Source: Brucella pseudogrignonensis (lineage in GTDB: Bacteria; Pseudomonadota; Alphaproteobacteria; Rhizobiales; Rhizobiaceae). Taken from it: 64,000 nt of DNA. The stretch spans positions 102,389 to 166,388 of the forward strand of contig NZ_JAVLAT010000004.1 of NCBI RefSeq assembly GCF_032190615.1. The letters are read 5' to 3'. Both the position numbers and the translations under genes were made by a program. The notes below the pieces were generated by a model, which worked only from the letters and a program-made list of their open reading frames with translations, ran no database searches and was not told the origin of the DNA. How positions within the stretch are numbered: position 1 is the first letter of the stretch; every line of letters begins with the position of its first letter. Of this stretch, positions 25,812-34,991 are shown piece after piece.

Positions 25812-27770
25812 ATGCTTGATGTAGACGATCACTACCGTCTTATAGAAAGAGCTGTTTTAGAGGGAGCAGATAAGTCTGCCTCCTCGTGGAGGACGGAATC
25901 TTGGGCGCGATGTTTAAACGACTTCAAACTTGATCCATCGCGACCTCAATTGGTAGATCTGACTTCCCGCGAACTTAGGGTAGAATTTGAATCATTCGAC
26001 GAGGACGTTGCCTTAGCGACAAAAGAACTCGAAGCCACATTATCGATGATTGAAGGTGGTGGGTATAGTGCACATTTGGCCAATCGCAACGGCGTTATTA
26101 TTTCTGAACGGCGTAGCAAAGATTCTGCCTTCTATTGCAGCACGGACAGGGTTGGCGCGGTGTGGACCGAGGAAGTCGGCGGTACAAATGGCATCGGAAT
26201 GGCTTTGTCCCGCTTATCATCTACAGCAGTTTACCTCTCTGACCATTTTTACGCAGAGCTTACAGGGCAAGCTTGCGCTTCGGCACCTTTCTTTGGGCCC
26301 AATGGTGATGTTCTCGGAGTTGTTAACTTGTCCACCTGTAACCCCGGACTGCCGCAATTAGCACATCGGGTAGTTTTCGGTGTAGCTCAGGCAACCGCTG
26401 ACCGGTTGGAAACAGCTTATTTCCGAACATGTTTTAAGAGGAACTATACACTGATGGTACGTACAGAAGAACGTACACCTGCAATTTTTGCTATCGATAG
26501 TGATTTCCGCATCGTCGGAGCTACGAGAACAGCCCGAAGCCTTTTTAAGCTTCAAGATTCCACAATTGGTAGTCGAACAATATGGGCAATTTTCGAGAAA
26601 ATTCGTGGAAACCCACCAGTGGATACTCTTTGTGATAGCCTGAAAGAATTAAGGCAACTGGGAATTTCAAATGTTGTAGAGGTCGTATTGAAGCGCCCTC
26701 TGTCCATTACTCCAGTTGGAAGCATAAAGCCATCCGCAGTTCGGAGTTCAACTGCTAACATTGGGAAGCGTATAACGACTTTATCAGAGTGCTGCGGCGA
26801 CGATAGTCAGATGAAACGTAACGTCGCTGTTTTGAAAAAGGTGTTTGGCAGTGGTCTGCATATTCTATTGCTCGGTGAGACTGGTGTCGGGAAAGATACG
26901 CTAACACGGGCTCTTCACTATGAAAGTGAAAGAGCTGTCGGACCGTTCGTTGCCTTTAATTGCTCTGCAGTGCCCGAAACATTAATCGACAGTGAATTGT
27001 TTGGTTATAGTAGCGGCGCATTTACTGGCGCTAGCAAGGATGGCAACTCTGGCCGTATCGTTGAGGCTGACAAGGGGACTTTGTTTCTTGATGAAATTGG
27101 TGACATGCCTTTGCAGCTCCAAACACGGCTTCTTCGTTTTCTTGAAACGCAGGAGGTTACCCCTCTTGGTTCGGGAAAAATGCGTACGGTCGATGTACAG
27201 ATTGTTGCTGCGACCCACCAAGATTTACAGGCCAAGGTTAATGCAGGTACATTTAGACAAGATTTATATTATCGATTAGCAGGGGCCGTCGTCGTATTGC
27301 CCTCTCTGAGAGAAAGAGAAGACCTTGAAACGATAATTGCCAATGTAATGTTGCACATTGCAGATGGTGAGGATCTCAGCATCTCTGCCGAGGCAATGCG
27401 GTTATTGACGCAGCATGAATGGACAGGAAATATCAGAGAGCTAAGAAATGTACTTACACGAGCTGTCAAGTTGGCTGAAGGTAAAATTATAAAGCCAGAT
27501 GATCTGATGCTCTCGCCATCGGTAAAAATAGCTAGTCCTCCTCTCGAAGAGTTGAAGGTTTCCGAGCGAATAGCCGCAAGAAGGAATGTTGTTGCTATTG
27601 CTTCGTCGTCAAAAAAAGCAGCTATCAATTTGGCAGAGCGTGAAGCTATTCTTTCCGCAATTGAGACACACAACGGAGATGCAATTGCTTGCATAGACGC
27701 ACTTGGCATTAGCCGAGCGACTTTTTATCGCAAACTTAAACAATATGGAATAAGTTTAGGCACCCGCTAA
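25812..27770 (+). CDS. Sigma-54-dependent transcriptional activator, GAF-AAA-Fis type (AcoR-like)
   Basis: A 652-residue activator. Residues ~60-200 resemble a GAF sensor (SAHLANRNGVIISERRSK; EVGGTNGIGMALS; FFGPNGDVLGVVNLS), as in AcoR-type regulators. Residues ~330-560 are the AAA+ domain: Walker A GETGVGKDT (~355), the sigma-54-contacting loop GAFTGA (~402), and Walker B TLFLDEIGD (~424). The C-terminal Fis-type HTH is DALGISRATFYRKLKQYGI. The GAFTGA loop shows it works with sigma-54. It is divergent from the aldehyde dehydrogenase operon and should bind the TGAGAC palindromes. The inducer is unknown but probably the substrate of the flanking operons. Confidence 0.92.
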   Translation: MLDVDDHYRLIERAVLEGADKSASSWRTESWARCLNDFKLDPSRPQLVDLTSRELRVEFESFDEDVALATKELEATLSMIEGGGYSAHLANRNGVIISERRSKDSAFYCSTDRVGAVWTEEVGGTNGIGMALSRLSSTAVYLSDHFYAELTGQACASAPFFGPNGDVLGVVNLSTCNPGLPQLAHRVVFGVAQATADRLETAYFRTCFKRNYTLMVRTEERTPAIFAIDSDFRIVGATRTARSLFKLQDSTIGSRTIWAIFEKIRGNPPVDTLCDSLKELRQLGISNVVEVVLKRPLSITPVGSIKPSAVRSSTANIGKRITTLSECCGDDSQMKRNVAVLKKVFGSGLHILLLGETGVGKDTLTRALHYESERAVGPFVAFNCSAVPETLIDSELFGYSSGAFTGASKDGNSGRIVEADKGTLFLDEIGDMPLQLQTRLLRFLETQEVTPLGSGKMRTVDVQIVAATHQDLQAKVNAGTFRQDLYYRLAGAVVVLPSLREREDLETIIANVMLHIADGEDLSISAEAMRLLTQHEWTGNIRELRNVLTRAVKLAEGKIIKPDDLMLSPSVKIASPPLEELKVSERIAARRNVVAIASSSKKAAINLAEREAILSAIETHNGDAIACIDALGISRATFYRKLKQYGISLGTR

Positions 27771-27780
27771 CGGGTGCCTA
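27757..27780. terminator. Bidirectional hairpin between convergent genes
   Basis: TAGGCACCCG pairs perfectly with CGGGTGCCTA around the loop CTAA. The loop is itself the overlapping stop codons of the activator gene and the convergent flavoprotein gene. A T run is lacking on both sides, so termination may be inefficient. Confidence 0.65.
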
Positions 27781-29197
27781 CGCGCATACCAATGATACGA
27801 GGTAGGTTAGCTATGGCTCGCGCTAAAGCTGGTTGAGGTAGTCCCGCATCCTCTGCATCTTCGCAGCGTACAATTGAATCTCGGACCATAAGCCCGCCGA
27901 TGTACCTAAAGGGTTCAGGTGGGAAAGTAAGACGTTGCCGATGGCAAAATACTGAATTAGACCATTTGTCGTTTTCATTGAGTATTAGCGATGAGATGCA
28001 TTCGCCAGCAAGCACTGTCGCGTTGACGCCATGACCCGAATAGCCAGACCCATAATGAATTCTAGTTCCCGGTAAAGTACCAAAGAACGGTAACCGATCA
28101 GCCGTTACTTCGATGGGGAAGCCCCAACGGGCGGCAATGCCTCCGCTCATGTTAGGGAAGAACCTTTTGAGACCTACTTCAGCCCTCTGAACACTCGAAG
28201 GGTCATTTCTGAGCTTAGGTGAGAGGTGTGCATTTCCTTTTTCCAATGGTCCCGAGCCTGAACCCATCAGAATACGTCCGTCGCGTGTTCTTCGGAAGTA
28301 ATGGGTGAACATTCGGAGGTCCGCTAGTCCTCGCGCGATGGTGTAATTTCTCTTTTCAAGTTCTTCAGGATTTGCAGCTGACATCACAGGAAAGCTTGAA
28401 AATAGTGACGTCGAACGAGACACAGCATTAATGTCCATCGTCCCGGTATACGTCGCCAAGACTACATCTCGAGCAATTACCTCACCTGATCCTGTCTGAA
28501 CACGGCAGGTCTGTCCCTTGTTAATCGCAATGACAGGCGTATCCTCGAAAACTAACACACCTGCATCGGCAATTGCAGCTCTTAAATGATTTGCGAGACG
28601 CGCTGGATGAACTGTAGCTCCTTCTTCGAATAGGAGACTCTCCTGGAACATTTCCGATTGGCAGAGTGCGTTCGTTTCGGCTTGCGAAAGGCGTGTAAGT
28701 GTTGTTGATACGCCCAAACTATTTGCAACAGCAATTAACTCATCAATCTTTTTACTTTGAGCCGCTGAGGTCGAGACGCGGATATAGCCTTTTTCTTCCC
28801 ACCAAACATCTCGATCTTTATTTGAAGCAAATTGACTTAAGCGGCGTTGCGCTAGCGTCCCAAGATGCGCGGCTTCAAGGGCCTTGTTCGCACCAAACAT
28901 TGGCAATAGCGTGGGTAAGGCCCCCCAGTATCCATGTACATTGCCGCCATTTCTGGAGCTTGCTCCGTCGCCGCATCTAAATGCGTCTAAAACTGCGACG
29001 CGGAGATGAGGTTGACGTTCTTTTAGTATGAGAGCAGTCCACATGCCTGTGAAGCCTCCGCCGATGATTGCAACATCGACGCTCACTGATCCGTGAAGAG
29101 TGCGATAATTAGAGACTTCAGAGCTTGAGCGAATGTCCTGTTGCCACCATGAGAACTCGGAGGCAATATTGGAAGGAACGGCGGAAAGCAATTTCAT
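27767..29197 (-). CDS. FAD-dependent amine/amino-acid oxidase-like protein (DAO family, PuuB-like)
   Basis: A 476-residue flavoprotein. The start at 29197 (MKLLSAVPSN) has GGAGTACC upstream; the 20-residue extension to 29257 lacks this. The FAD Rossmann motif DVAIIGGGFTGMWTALIL is at residue ~40, followed by GASSRNGGNVHGYWG, the block next to the flavin in gamma-glutamylputrescine oxidase relatives. The C-terminus has the second flavin contact HYGSGYSGHGVNATVLAGE. It probably oxidises a primary or secondary amine to an imine, hence to an aldehyde, handing product to the aldehyde dehydrogenase. It is the last gene of the long sigma-54 operon. Confidence 0.85.
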   Translation of the reverse strand: MKLLSAVPSNIASEFSWWQQDIRSSSEVSNYRTLHGSVSVDVAIIGGGFTGMWTALILKERQPHLRVAVLDAFRCGDGASSRNGGNVHGYWGALPTLLPMFGANKALEAAHLGTLAQRRLSQFASNKDRDVWWEEKGYIRVSTSAAQSKKIDELIAVANSLGVSTTLTRLSQAETNALCQSEMFQESLLFEEGATVHPARLANHLRAAIADAGVLVFEDTPVIAINKGQTCRVQTGSGEVIARDVVLATYTGTMDINAVSRSTSLFSSFPVMSAANPEELEKRNYTIARGLADLRMFTHYFRRTRDGRILMGSGSGPLEKGNAHLSPKLRNDPSSVQRAEVGLKRFFPNMSGGIAARWGFPIEVTADRLPFFGTLPGTRIHYGSGYSGHGVNATVLAGECISSLILNENDKWSNSVFCHRQRLTFPPEPFRYIGGLMVRDSIVRCEDAEDAGLPQPALARAIANLPRIIGMRVGTR

Positions 29198-29222
29198 TAG
29201 GGTACTCCGACCGTTAGGCCGC

Positions 29223-30809
29223 CTATATCTTAATTCCAAGGATGAATTCGGCAGCACGTTCGCCCAACATGATAGCTGGAGCGTTCAGGTTACCAGAGGG
29301 AACACGAGGGAAGGTCGATGTATCCGCAACGCGCAGACCATCAATACCTCTAACTCGGAGCAGTGGGTCGACGACTGCCATCTCGTCGGTGCCCATTTTG
29401 CATGCGCCTGACGGGTGCAGTGCACCTTGTCCTGTCGCGCGTACGAAGTTCATGCGTTCAGCTTTAGTTTTGAGTATTTCACCCGGACGGTAGGGAGCAC
29501 CGACATACTTTGAAAGACTGCGTTGACGAAGTATTTCCTGACCAATACGGACACCTTCCGCCAAACACTCAACATCGTACTCTTCAGCGCAATATCGAGG
29601 ATCAACAATCGGAAATACGTTCGGATCGCTACTCTTTAGTTTGACGTACCCCCTTGATTTGGGTCGTGATTGATAAACGTTCGTGGTGCAACCATTGCCG
29701 CTCGGTGTTGAGTCCGACCCTTCTTCTACACCTGCGCCAGGGAGGAAGTGATACTGCAACGTTGGTAGCTTATCGTCCTCAGCGCCATACCAACAAAGAC
29801 CGCCCTCGCAGACGTTCGAAGTCACGGGTCCATTTCGGAACAATGCGTATTGCAAACCTGCCCAAGCCTGCCAGCGTAGCTTCTTATATTTGTCATAGCT
29901 GTGGGGTCCGGTTAACTCATAGATCAGGAACATATCGAAGTGATCCTGGAGATTTTGACCAACACCTGGAAGATCGTGCTTCACATCTACGCCAATTTCA
30001 CGAAGATGATCGGCGGGGCCAATTCCTGATAGCATGAGCAGGTGGGGTGATCCAATTGCTCCAGAACAGATAATAACTTCCTGAGCCGCCGAGACTTTCA
30101 AAATCTGTCCATTGTGCTCGTATTCCACCCCCACCGCTCGATTATTTTCGATAAGTATTCGCAGTGCTTTTGTTTTTGTCTGAATGGAAAGGTTCTTGCG
30201 CTTCTTGGCTGGGCGCAAATAAGCAGCCGAAGCACTACAACGTAGACCATCCTTCATCGTTACCTGATAAAATCCCACACCTGCCTGCTGGCCTGAATTG
30301 AAGTCAGGATTGAAGTTTATCCCCATCTCTTGTGCTGCTCTAACCCAGGCTTTTGTAAGATAATGAGTATGTCGCTGATCAGAAACACTGAGAGGTCCTT
30401 CTGTTCCATGTGTTTCACCAGCAAAGCGTTCGTTACTTTCCGCTTTCTTGAAATAGGGAAGAACGTCCTTGTAGGCCCATCCGTGGCACCCATCAGCCTC
30501 CCACTGATCGTAGTCTTGAGGGATGCCGCGCATGTAGACCATTGCATTCACAGAGCTACCACCACCTAACACGCGACCCTGAACAAATTCAGGTGTTATC
30601 CCGCCTTGATGTGCCTGAGGTTCAAGCCGATAGCGGGTTAACATGTCGCTTTTCGACGTTTTGTAATAAGTTACGGGCAAATGGATATATGGGCTCCAAT
30701 CCCGGCTGCCCTGTTCCAGCAATAAAACCTTACTCGATCCATCTTCACTCAACCTCGATGCGATGGTGCATCCAGCGGACCCGCCGCCTACGATAATGTA
30801 ATCGTACAT
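29223..30809 (-). CDS. GMC-family FAD alcohol dehydrogenase (choline dehydrogenase-like)
   Basis: A 528-residue glucose-methanol-choline oxidoreductase. I start it at 30809 (MYDYIIVGGGSAG), directly before the FAD motif; the 40-residue extension upstream is not family-like. Other signatures are GRVLGGGSSVNAMVYMRG, AGAIGSPHLLMLSGIGP (GMC signature 2) and, at the C-terminus, the catalytic His in GALHPSGACKMG and Asn in PSGNLNAPAIM. It would oxidise a primary alcohol to an aldehyde, passing electrons to the respiratory chain or oxygen. It follows the ABC ATPase gene by 20 bp and precedes the DAO-type gene by 25 bp. Confidence 0.9.
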   Translation of the reverse strand: MYDYIIVGGGSAGCTIASRLSEDGSSKVLLLEQGSRDWSPYIHLPVTYYKTSKSDMLTRYRLEPQAHQGGITPEFVQGRVLGGGSSVNAMVYMRGIPQDYDQWEADGCHGWAYKDVLPYFKKAESNERFAGETHGTEGPLSVSDQRHTHYLTKAWVRAAQEMGINFNPDFNSGQQAGVGFYQVTMKDGLRCSASAAYLRPAKKRKNLSIQTKTKALRILIENNRAVGVEYEHNGQILKVSAAQEVIICSGAIGSPHLLMLSGIGPADHLREIGVDVKHDLPGVGQNLQDHFDMFLIYELTGPHSYDKYKKLRWQAWAGLQYALFRNGPVTSNVCEGGLCWYGAEDDKLPTLQYHFLPGAGVEEGSDSTPSGNGCTTNVYQSRPKSRGYVKLKSSDPNVFPIVDPRYCAEEYDVECLAEGVRIGQEILRQRSLSKYVGAPYRPGEILKTKAERMNFVRATGQGALHPSGACKMGTDEMAVVDPLLRVRGIDGLRVADTSTFPRVPSGNLNAPAIMLGERAAEFILGIKI

Positions 30810-30829
30810 GCAATATTCCCCAAAAAATG

Positions 30830-31909
30830 TTAGCTTGCCAAGACGACTACAGAAGCAGGATCCCAACTTAACGAAACGGGGCTGCCGACACCGAAGCGTA
30901 TCCCTGCTGCGGCGCGGGCTTCCTGACATTTCAGAGTTGTGCCACTCTGATGACGAACTTTGTAAACGACCCGACTTCCGACAAAGACGACATCTTCCAC
31001 TTCACCTGAAAGACGATTTACGGCCTCGTTATTGTCATCAGCTTTAGCGATAGTGATTGCTTCGGGACGAATTGAAACGTGCACTGGTGCACCAGATGGT
31101 AGGTCTGGAGTCCCAACGCTGGCTGCTCCCACCGATAGGTCGAGCAACGCACCATTGCTGTCGGAAGCTCTCACTTTGCCATCCAGCAGGTTGGTTTCGC
31201 CAAAGAACTTTGCGCAGAAAAGCGTTTTGGGTGATCCATACATTTCATCGGGTGTACCAATTTGCTCGATAGTGCCCTTGTTCATAAGCACGACGCGATC
31301 AGAGAGTATCATCGCTTCATCTTGATCGTGGGTCACGTAAACAAAGGTCGTGCCTGTTTCGGTATGAATACGCTTAAGTTCTTCCAGCATAAGGTGGCGA
31401 ATTTTCAGATCTAAAGCTGCAAGGGGTTCATCGAGTAGAAGAACCGAAGGTTTGTTAACCAAGGCTCGAGCAAGTGCAACGCGCTGAGCTTGCCCACCGC
31501 TGATCTCACCAATCCAGCGGTTGGAGAATTCCTGTAGTTGTACCAAATTCAGCATGGCAGAAACTTGATCGTTAACCTCCGCCTTTGGTAAGCCTTTAAG
31601 GCGAAGACCAAATGCAACATTGTCAAAAACATCCAAATGAGGAAACAGCGCATAACGCTGGAAGACCATATTAACTGGTCGTTTCTCTGGAGGAGTTTTA
31701 GTAACTGTCTGACCCGAAATTAACACTTCACCCCGGGTCGGCATTTCGAAGCCCGCGATAATGCGCATTAAAGTGGATTTGCCGCAACCACTGGGGCCAA
31801 GTAGTGTGAGGATTTCGCCCTGCTTTACGTGCAGATTTATGTTATCGAGTGCAACAAATGCGCCAAAGGATTTAGTGATGTTGCTAAGTCCTACTATATT
31901 CTGTGACAT
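30830..31909 (-). CDS. ABC importer ATPase, spermidine/putrescine class (PotA-like)
   Basis: A 359-residue ATPase. The start at 31909 (MSQNIVGLSN) is fixed by TAAGGAGAT just upstream. Walker A is GPSGCGKST, signature ISGGQAQR, Walker B VLLLDEPLAALD, and switch His is in VTHDQDEA. Residues ~250-359 are a TOBE domain (VHVSIRPEAITIAK), as in PotA, where it tunes transport. With the two permeases and the binding protein encoded upstream it forms a complete polyamine/opine-class importer. Confidence 0.9.
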   Translation of the reverse strand: MSQNIVGLSNITKSFGAFVALDNINLHVKQGEILTLLGPSGCGKSTLMRIIAGFEMPTRGEVLISGQTVTKTPPEKRPVNMVFQRYALFPHLDVFDNVAFGLRLKGLPKAEVNDQVSAMLNLVQLQEFSNRWIGEISGGQAQRVALARALVNKPSVLLLDEPLAALDLKIRHLMLEELKRIHTETGTTFVYVTHDQDEAMILSDRVVLMNKGTIEQIGTPDEMYGSPKTLFCAKFFGETNLLDGKVRASDSNGALLDLSVGAASVGTPDLPSGAPVHVSIRPEAITIAKADDNNEAVNRLSGEVEDVVFVGSRVVYKVRHQSGTTLKCQEARAAAGIRFGVGSPVSLSWDPASVVVLAS

Positions 31910-31920
31910 TTTTGATCTCC

Positions 31921-32718
31921 TTATGCTTCTGAATCTCGCGATGCCATCGCTCGTTTTCTTTGCAGCCAAAGAATTAATCCACCTGCGGCAAGAACAGCTA
32001 TTGATAGCGCCAATGCTATGACGCTGGCCGCGTTGATGGACGGATCTACGGTTCTTCGCATCATTGACCAGATGTAGAGCGGAAGAGTTGTATCGTTTCC
32101 GCTGACAAAGACGGTGACGATGAATTCGTCGAACGAAAGCGCAAATGCCAGTATCGCTGCACCTGCTATTGTTGGTGCGAGAATTGGTATTGTCACAAAG
32201 CGAAAAGTTTGAAGCTGCGTTGCACCGAGATCGCGCGCGGCCTCCTCTAAAGAGTGATCAAAGTAGTTGATGCGAGACCGCATAGTTTCAACGAAAAACG
32301 GCAAAGTGCACAATACATGAGCTATTGTCACTGTGAGTAGTGTCCGAGGAAGACCCACTTGAGCGAAAAGCGTCACGAGAGCGATGCCAATAAACAAGCC
32401 AGGCAAGCCAATTGGCGCGAAATTCATCCACTCGAATGTCTTTTTGTATCTATCTTTCAGACGTATCAGCGCCAACGCTGCCAATGTGCCTAAAATAGTT
32501 GTTGTTATCGCGGTGAAGAAGCCAACCTTAAGGCTGTTCCAAAGAGAAGCAACAAAATCAGGGCGCGATAAAAGCGCTTCATACCATCTTAGGCTCAGCC
32601 CCTCGATTGGGAAAGTCAAAGCCGGACTGCTATGAAAGCTGAACAGAATGATGATCAGAATTGGCGTGAACAAGAAAAATAAATATGCTGTCAGATAAGC
32701 TCTTAACATGGCGATCAC
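31921..32718 (-). CDS. ABC importer permease, PotC-like
   Basis: A 265-residue inner-membrane protein with six predicted helices. The cytoplasmic coupling loop is SLEEAARDLGATQLQTFRFVTIPILAPTIAG, the EAA motif that docks on the ATPase. N-terminal TPILIIILFSFHSSPALTFPIEGLSLRWYEALL is characteristic of PotC/PotI-type subunits. Its start overlaps the stop of the PotB-like gene by 4 bp (ATGA), indicating coupled translation. It forms the pore together with that subunit. Confidence 0.9.
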   Translation of the reverse strand: MIAMLRAYLTAYLFFLFTPILIIILFSFHSSPALTFPIEGLSLRWYEALLSRPDFVASLWNSLKVGFFTAITTTILGTLAALALIRLKDRYKKTFEWMNFAPIGLPGLFIGIALVTLFAQVGLPRTLLTVTIAHVLCTLPFFVETMRSRINYFDHSLEEAARDLGATQLQTFRFVTIPILAPTIAGAAILAFALSFDEFIVTVFVSGNDTTLPLYIWSMMRRTVDPSINAASVIALALSIAVLAAGGLILWLQRKRAMASRDSEA

Positions 32719-33632
32719 CGATGGTAGCGCCGACCTGGCGCAAGCTTGAGAATGCGAAGTGTAAATGTGAACAGAATGTACACAATGATGAACGCGCCCA
32801 TCAAAACGAATGCCATCGCTGAACCTAATGGCCAGTTACCCGCACTGCGAAACTGGTTAGCTATTAGGAGACCACTCGTCACCCCGTCGCGCCCACCAAG
32901 CAGCTGAGGCGTAATATAATCCCCTGCAGCAAGGATGAATGTGAACATGAAAGAGCCGACGATGCCCTTATAGCACATCGGCAAAATGACCTTTGTAAAC
33001 ACACCTGTTTTTGACGCACCCAAGTCTCGGGCGGCATCTAAATAATCCTGCTTTACGTCACGAAGCGATGCGACGAGGATCAACAGAGAAAAAGGTAACA
33101 TGATGTGGATCAGTGTAAGCACCGTTGCGAACGGACTAAAAAGTATTACTTCAAGGGGTTGATTAATTATGCCCGTGCTCATGAGCATTGAGTTGATCAC
33201 ACCGTTTGTACCAAGTATTGTCCGCCAAGCGTATACACGTACTAAGTAGCTAGAGAACCACGAGAGTAATACCAAATACATTATAAGGTTGCTACGGGTC
33301 CTGTAGACTAAATAGTAAGCGACTGGGAAGCTCAGGGCTAAAGAGAGTGATGCCGTATAGAAGCCATTCTTCATCCCAACCCAAGTCGCTTGCCAGAAAC
33401 CTGGGGCTGACAGGATTCGTACATAGTTCTCCACATTCCAGATGGGCTGAATTACAAACGATCGAGCCGTAAAAAAGCTTGTCACGAACAAGAGAATGAC
33501 AGGTATGATGAAGAAGATAACTAGAAATGCAAAAGGAAGACTAGCTAGTCCAAACCCGTTCGGCAGCTTGAAAGAAGTTCTTCCCGAAGCTTGTGTGTTA
33601 TTCTTGTCAACGTATTCGGCGGCAGTCGCCAT
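32715..33632 (-). CDS. ABC importer permease, PotB-like
   Basis: A 305-residue inner-membrane protein, slightly longer at the N-terminus than its partner. EAA coupling loop: KQDYLDAARDLGASKTGVFTKVILPMCYKGIVG. GDYITPQLLGG is the strongly conserved PotB/PotH motif near the fifth helix. It pairs with the PotC-like permease encoded immediately after. It is separated from the binding-protein gene by a hairpin that probably lowers its expression relative to that gene. Confidence 0.9.
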   Translation of the reverse strand: MATAAEYVDKNNTQASGRTSFKLPNGFGLASLPFAFLVIFFIIPVILLFVTSFFTARSFVIQPIWNVENYVRILSAPGFWQATWVGMKNGFYTASLSLALSFPVAYYLVYRTRSNLIMYLVLLSWFSSYLVRVYAWRTILGTNGVINSMLMSTGIINQPLEVILFSPFATVLTLIHIMLPFSLLILVASLRDVKQDYLDAARDLGASKTGVFTKVILPMCYKGIVGSFMFTFILAAGDYITPQLLGGRDGVTSGLLIANQFRSAGNWPLGSAMAFVLMGAFIIVYILFTFTLRILKLAPGRRYHR

Positions 33633-33683
33633 GAGCGTACATCCCGTGATACTTAGATTATTTCAATAAGTGCGAAACAAAAG

Positions 33684-33713
33684 CGGCCAGCGAGCCTTTT
33701 AGCTCGCTGGCCG
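33684..33713 (-). terminator. Intercistronic hairpin between binding-protein and permease genes
   Basis: A perfect 12 bp stem (CGGCCAGCGAGC / GCTCGCTGGCCG) with a 6-base loop, seven bases past the binding-protein stop. Read leftward it is followed by CTTTTGTTT. It probably acts as a partial terminator or mRNA-stabilising element that keeps the binding protein in excess over the permeases. Confidence 0.75.
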
Positions 33714-33719
33714 TTACCA

Positions 33720-34895
33720 TTAGAAACCGGCACGGAAATCGGCCCAAACCTGCAGCCAATCATCGTATGTTGCAAATTCATCTGACGTACGTGGCGGTTG
33801 ACCGTAAATCTTTAGCGTTTTGAACTGCTCATCAAAATGCTCATAATCAAAAAGCGCTTTGGTTTCGGAATCCATTAAGGCCGGAGCCTTTTTGGAAACC
33901 GTCGATGCAACAGCGGTTTTACAAACAGACGCTTGGATTTCCGGATCAAGAGCTTCATTAATAAAGGCAGTGGCTGTGTCAATGTTAACAGCCGTTTTGG
34001 GAATGAACCAAGCATCTGCCCAAACAGCTCCACCTTCTTTTGGATAAACTGCGACAGTTTTCACATTTTGTTTAGAAGTTTCTAGTGGAACAGCACTCCA
34101 GACGCAGAAACACGCTGCAATTTCTCCAGAAGCAAACAGTGAAATTACATCACCGTTTGATGACGCAAAGACTTTCGTTTGGTCACGATAAGGCTTCAGT
34201 TTTTCGAAACAATCTTTCAGTTCATCCTTGGTAAGATTAGGGAACTTCTCGCCGTAACCTGTAACTTTTGCAATCTGTGGCCACACGGTGAGTGGATTGT
34301 CGAGAAACGCGAGTTTTCCAGTTAATTCTGGACGCAGTAAATCTTTGTAGCTTTTGACTTCAAAGCCCGTCAGTTCAGGATTAACAACAATCGTGTCTAA
34401 TCCCCAAACCCAGGGAATTGCGTAGTTCTTACCATCCCAAAACCACATGTCACCTTCGTAGAAGGGCGGATAAATGTCATCTTTATTGTAATTCGGTAGT
34501 TTTGAAGTGTCTATTTCTGTGAGAACGCCGAGTTCATCATAAATAGCGTTGTATCCATTAGAGTACTCCGCCAAATCTAGTCTTACCGCGTTATTACCCA
34601 CTATTTTGGCGGTGACGTCGTCCTGATTACTCATAATGGCCGCACGCATAGTGACGTTATTAGCTTTACGCCAGTCTGCGGTTTCTGGCTCCAGCGTATA
34701 GCCTTCCCAAGCCATCACTTCAAGATTACCGCCAATGGCAGCCCGTGCGTTTGGAACCCATGCTCCCAACGTTGCTCCTGCCGTAATAGCAGCTGTCCCT
34801 AACAGAAAACTTCTGCGCCCAAGTACAATTTGATCAAGGAGATCGGTAGTACGTGCTGATTCATTGTTATTGTTACTCGTCGGCTCATTTTTCAT
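33720..34895 (-). CDS. Periplasmic binding protein, PotD/spermidine-putrescine class, Tat-exported
   Basis: A 391-residue protein. I start it at 34895 (MKNEPTSNNN) behind GGGAG; the 29-residue extension upstream is not needed. The signal has a twin-arginine motif (GRRSFLLGT) and a hydrophobic stretch ending in ARA near residue 51, so export of the folded protein by Tat is likely. The mature fold is a type II periplasmic binding protein (LEVMAWEGYTLEP; AIPWVWGLDTIVVNPELTG; FIPKTAVNIDTATAFINEAL). It captures the ligand for the PotABC-like subunits. The ligand is probably a cationic amine or related compound, but this is only class inference. Confidence 0.88.
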   Translation of the reverse strand: MKNEPTSNNNNESARTTDLLDQIVLGRRSFLLGTAAITAGATLGAWVPNARAAIGGNLEVMAWEGYTLEPETADWRKANNVTMRAAIMSNQDDVTAKIVGNNAVRLDLAEYSNGYNAIYDELGVLTEIDTSKLPNYNKDDIYPPFYEGDMWFWDGKNYAIPWVWGLDTIVVNPELTGFEVKSYKDLLRPELTGKLAFLDNPLTVWPQIAKVTGYGEKFPNLTKDELKDCFEKLKPYRDQTKVFASSNGDVISLFASGEIAACFCVWSAVPLETSKQNVKTVAVYPKEGGAVWADAWFIPKTAVNIDTATAFINEALDPEIQASVCKTAVASTVSKKAPALMDSETKALFDYEHFDEQFKTLKIYGQPPRTSDEFATYDDWLQVWADFRAGF

Positions 34896-34991
34896 CGAAA
34901 GGCTCCCAATTTGGAATGTAATGTGTGCTTTTCCCTCGAGTATTTTATTGTGTTTGGTCACGCGGGTTTCCCCGCATGACATAGTATTTAT

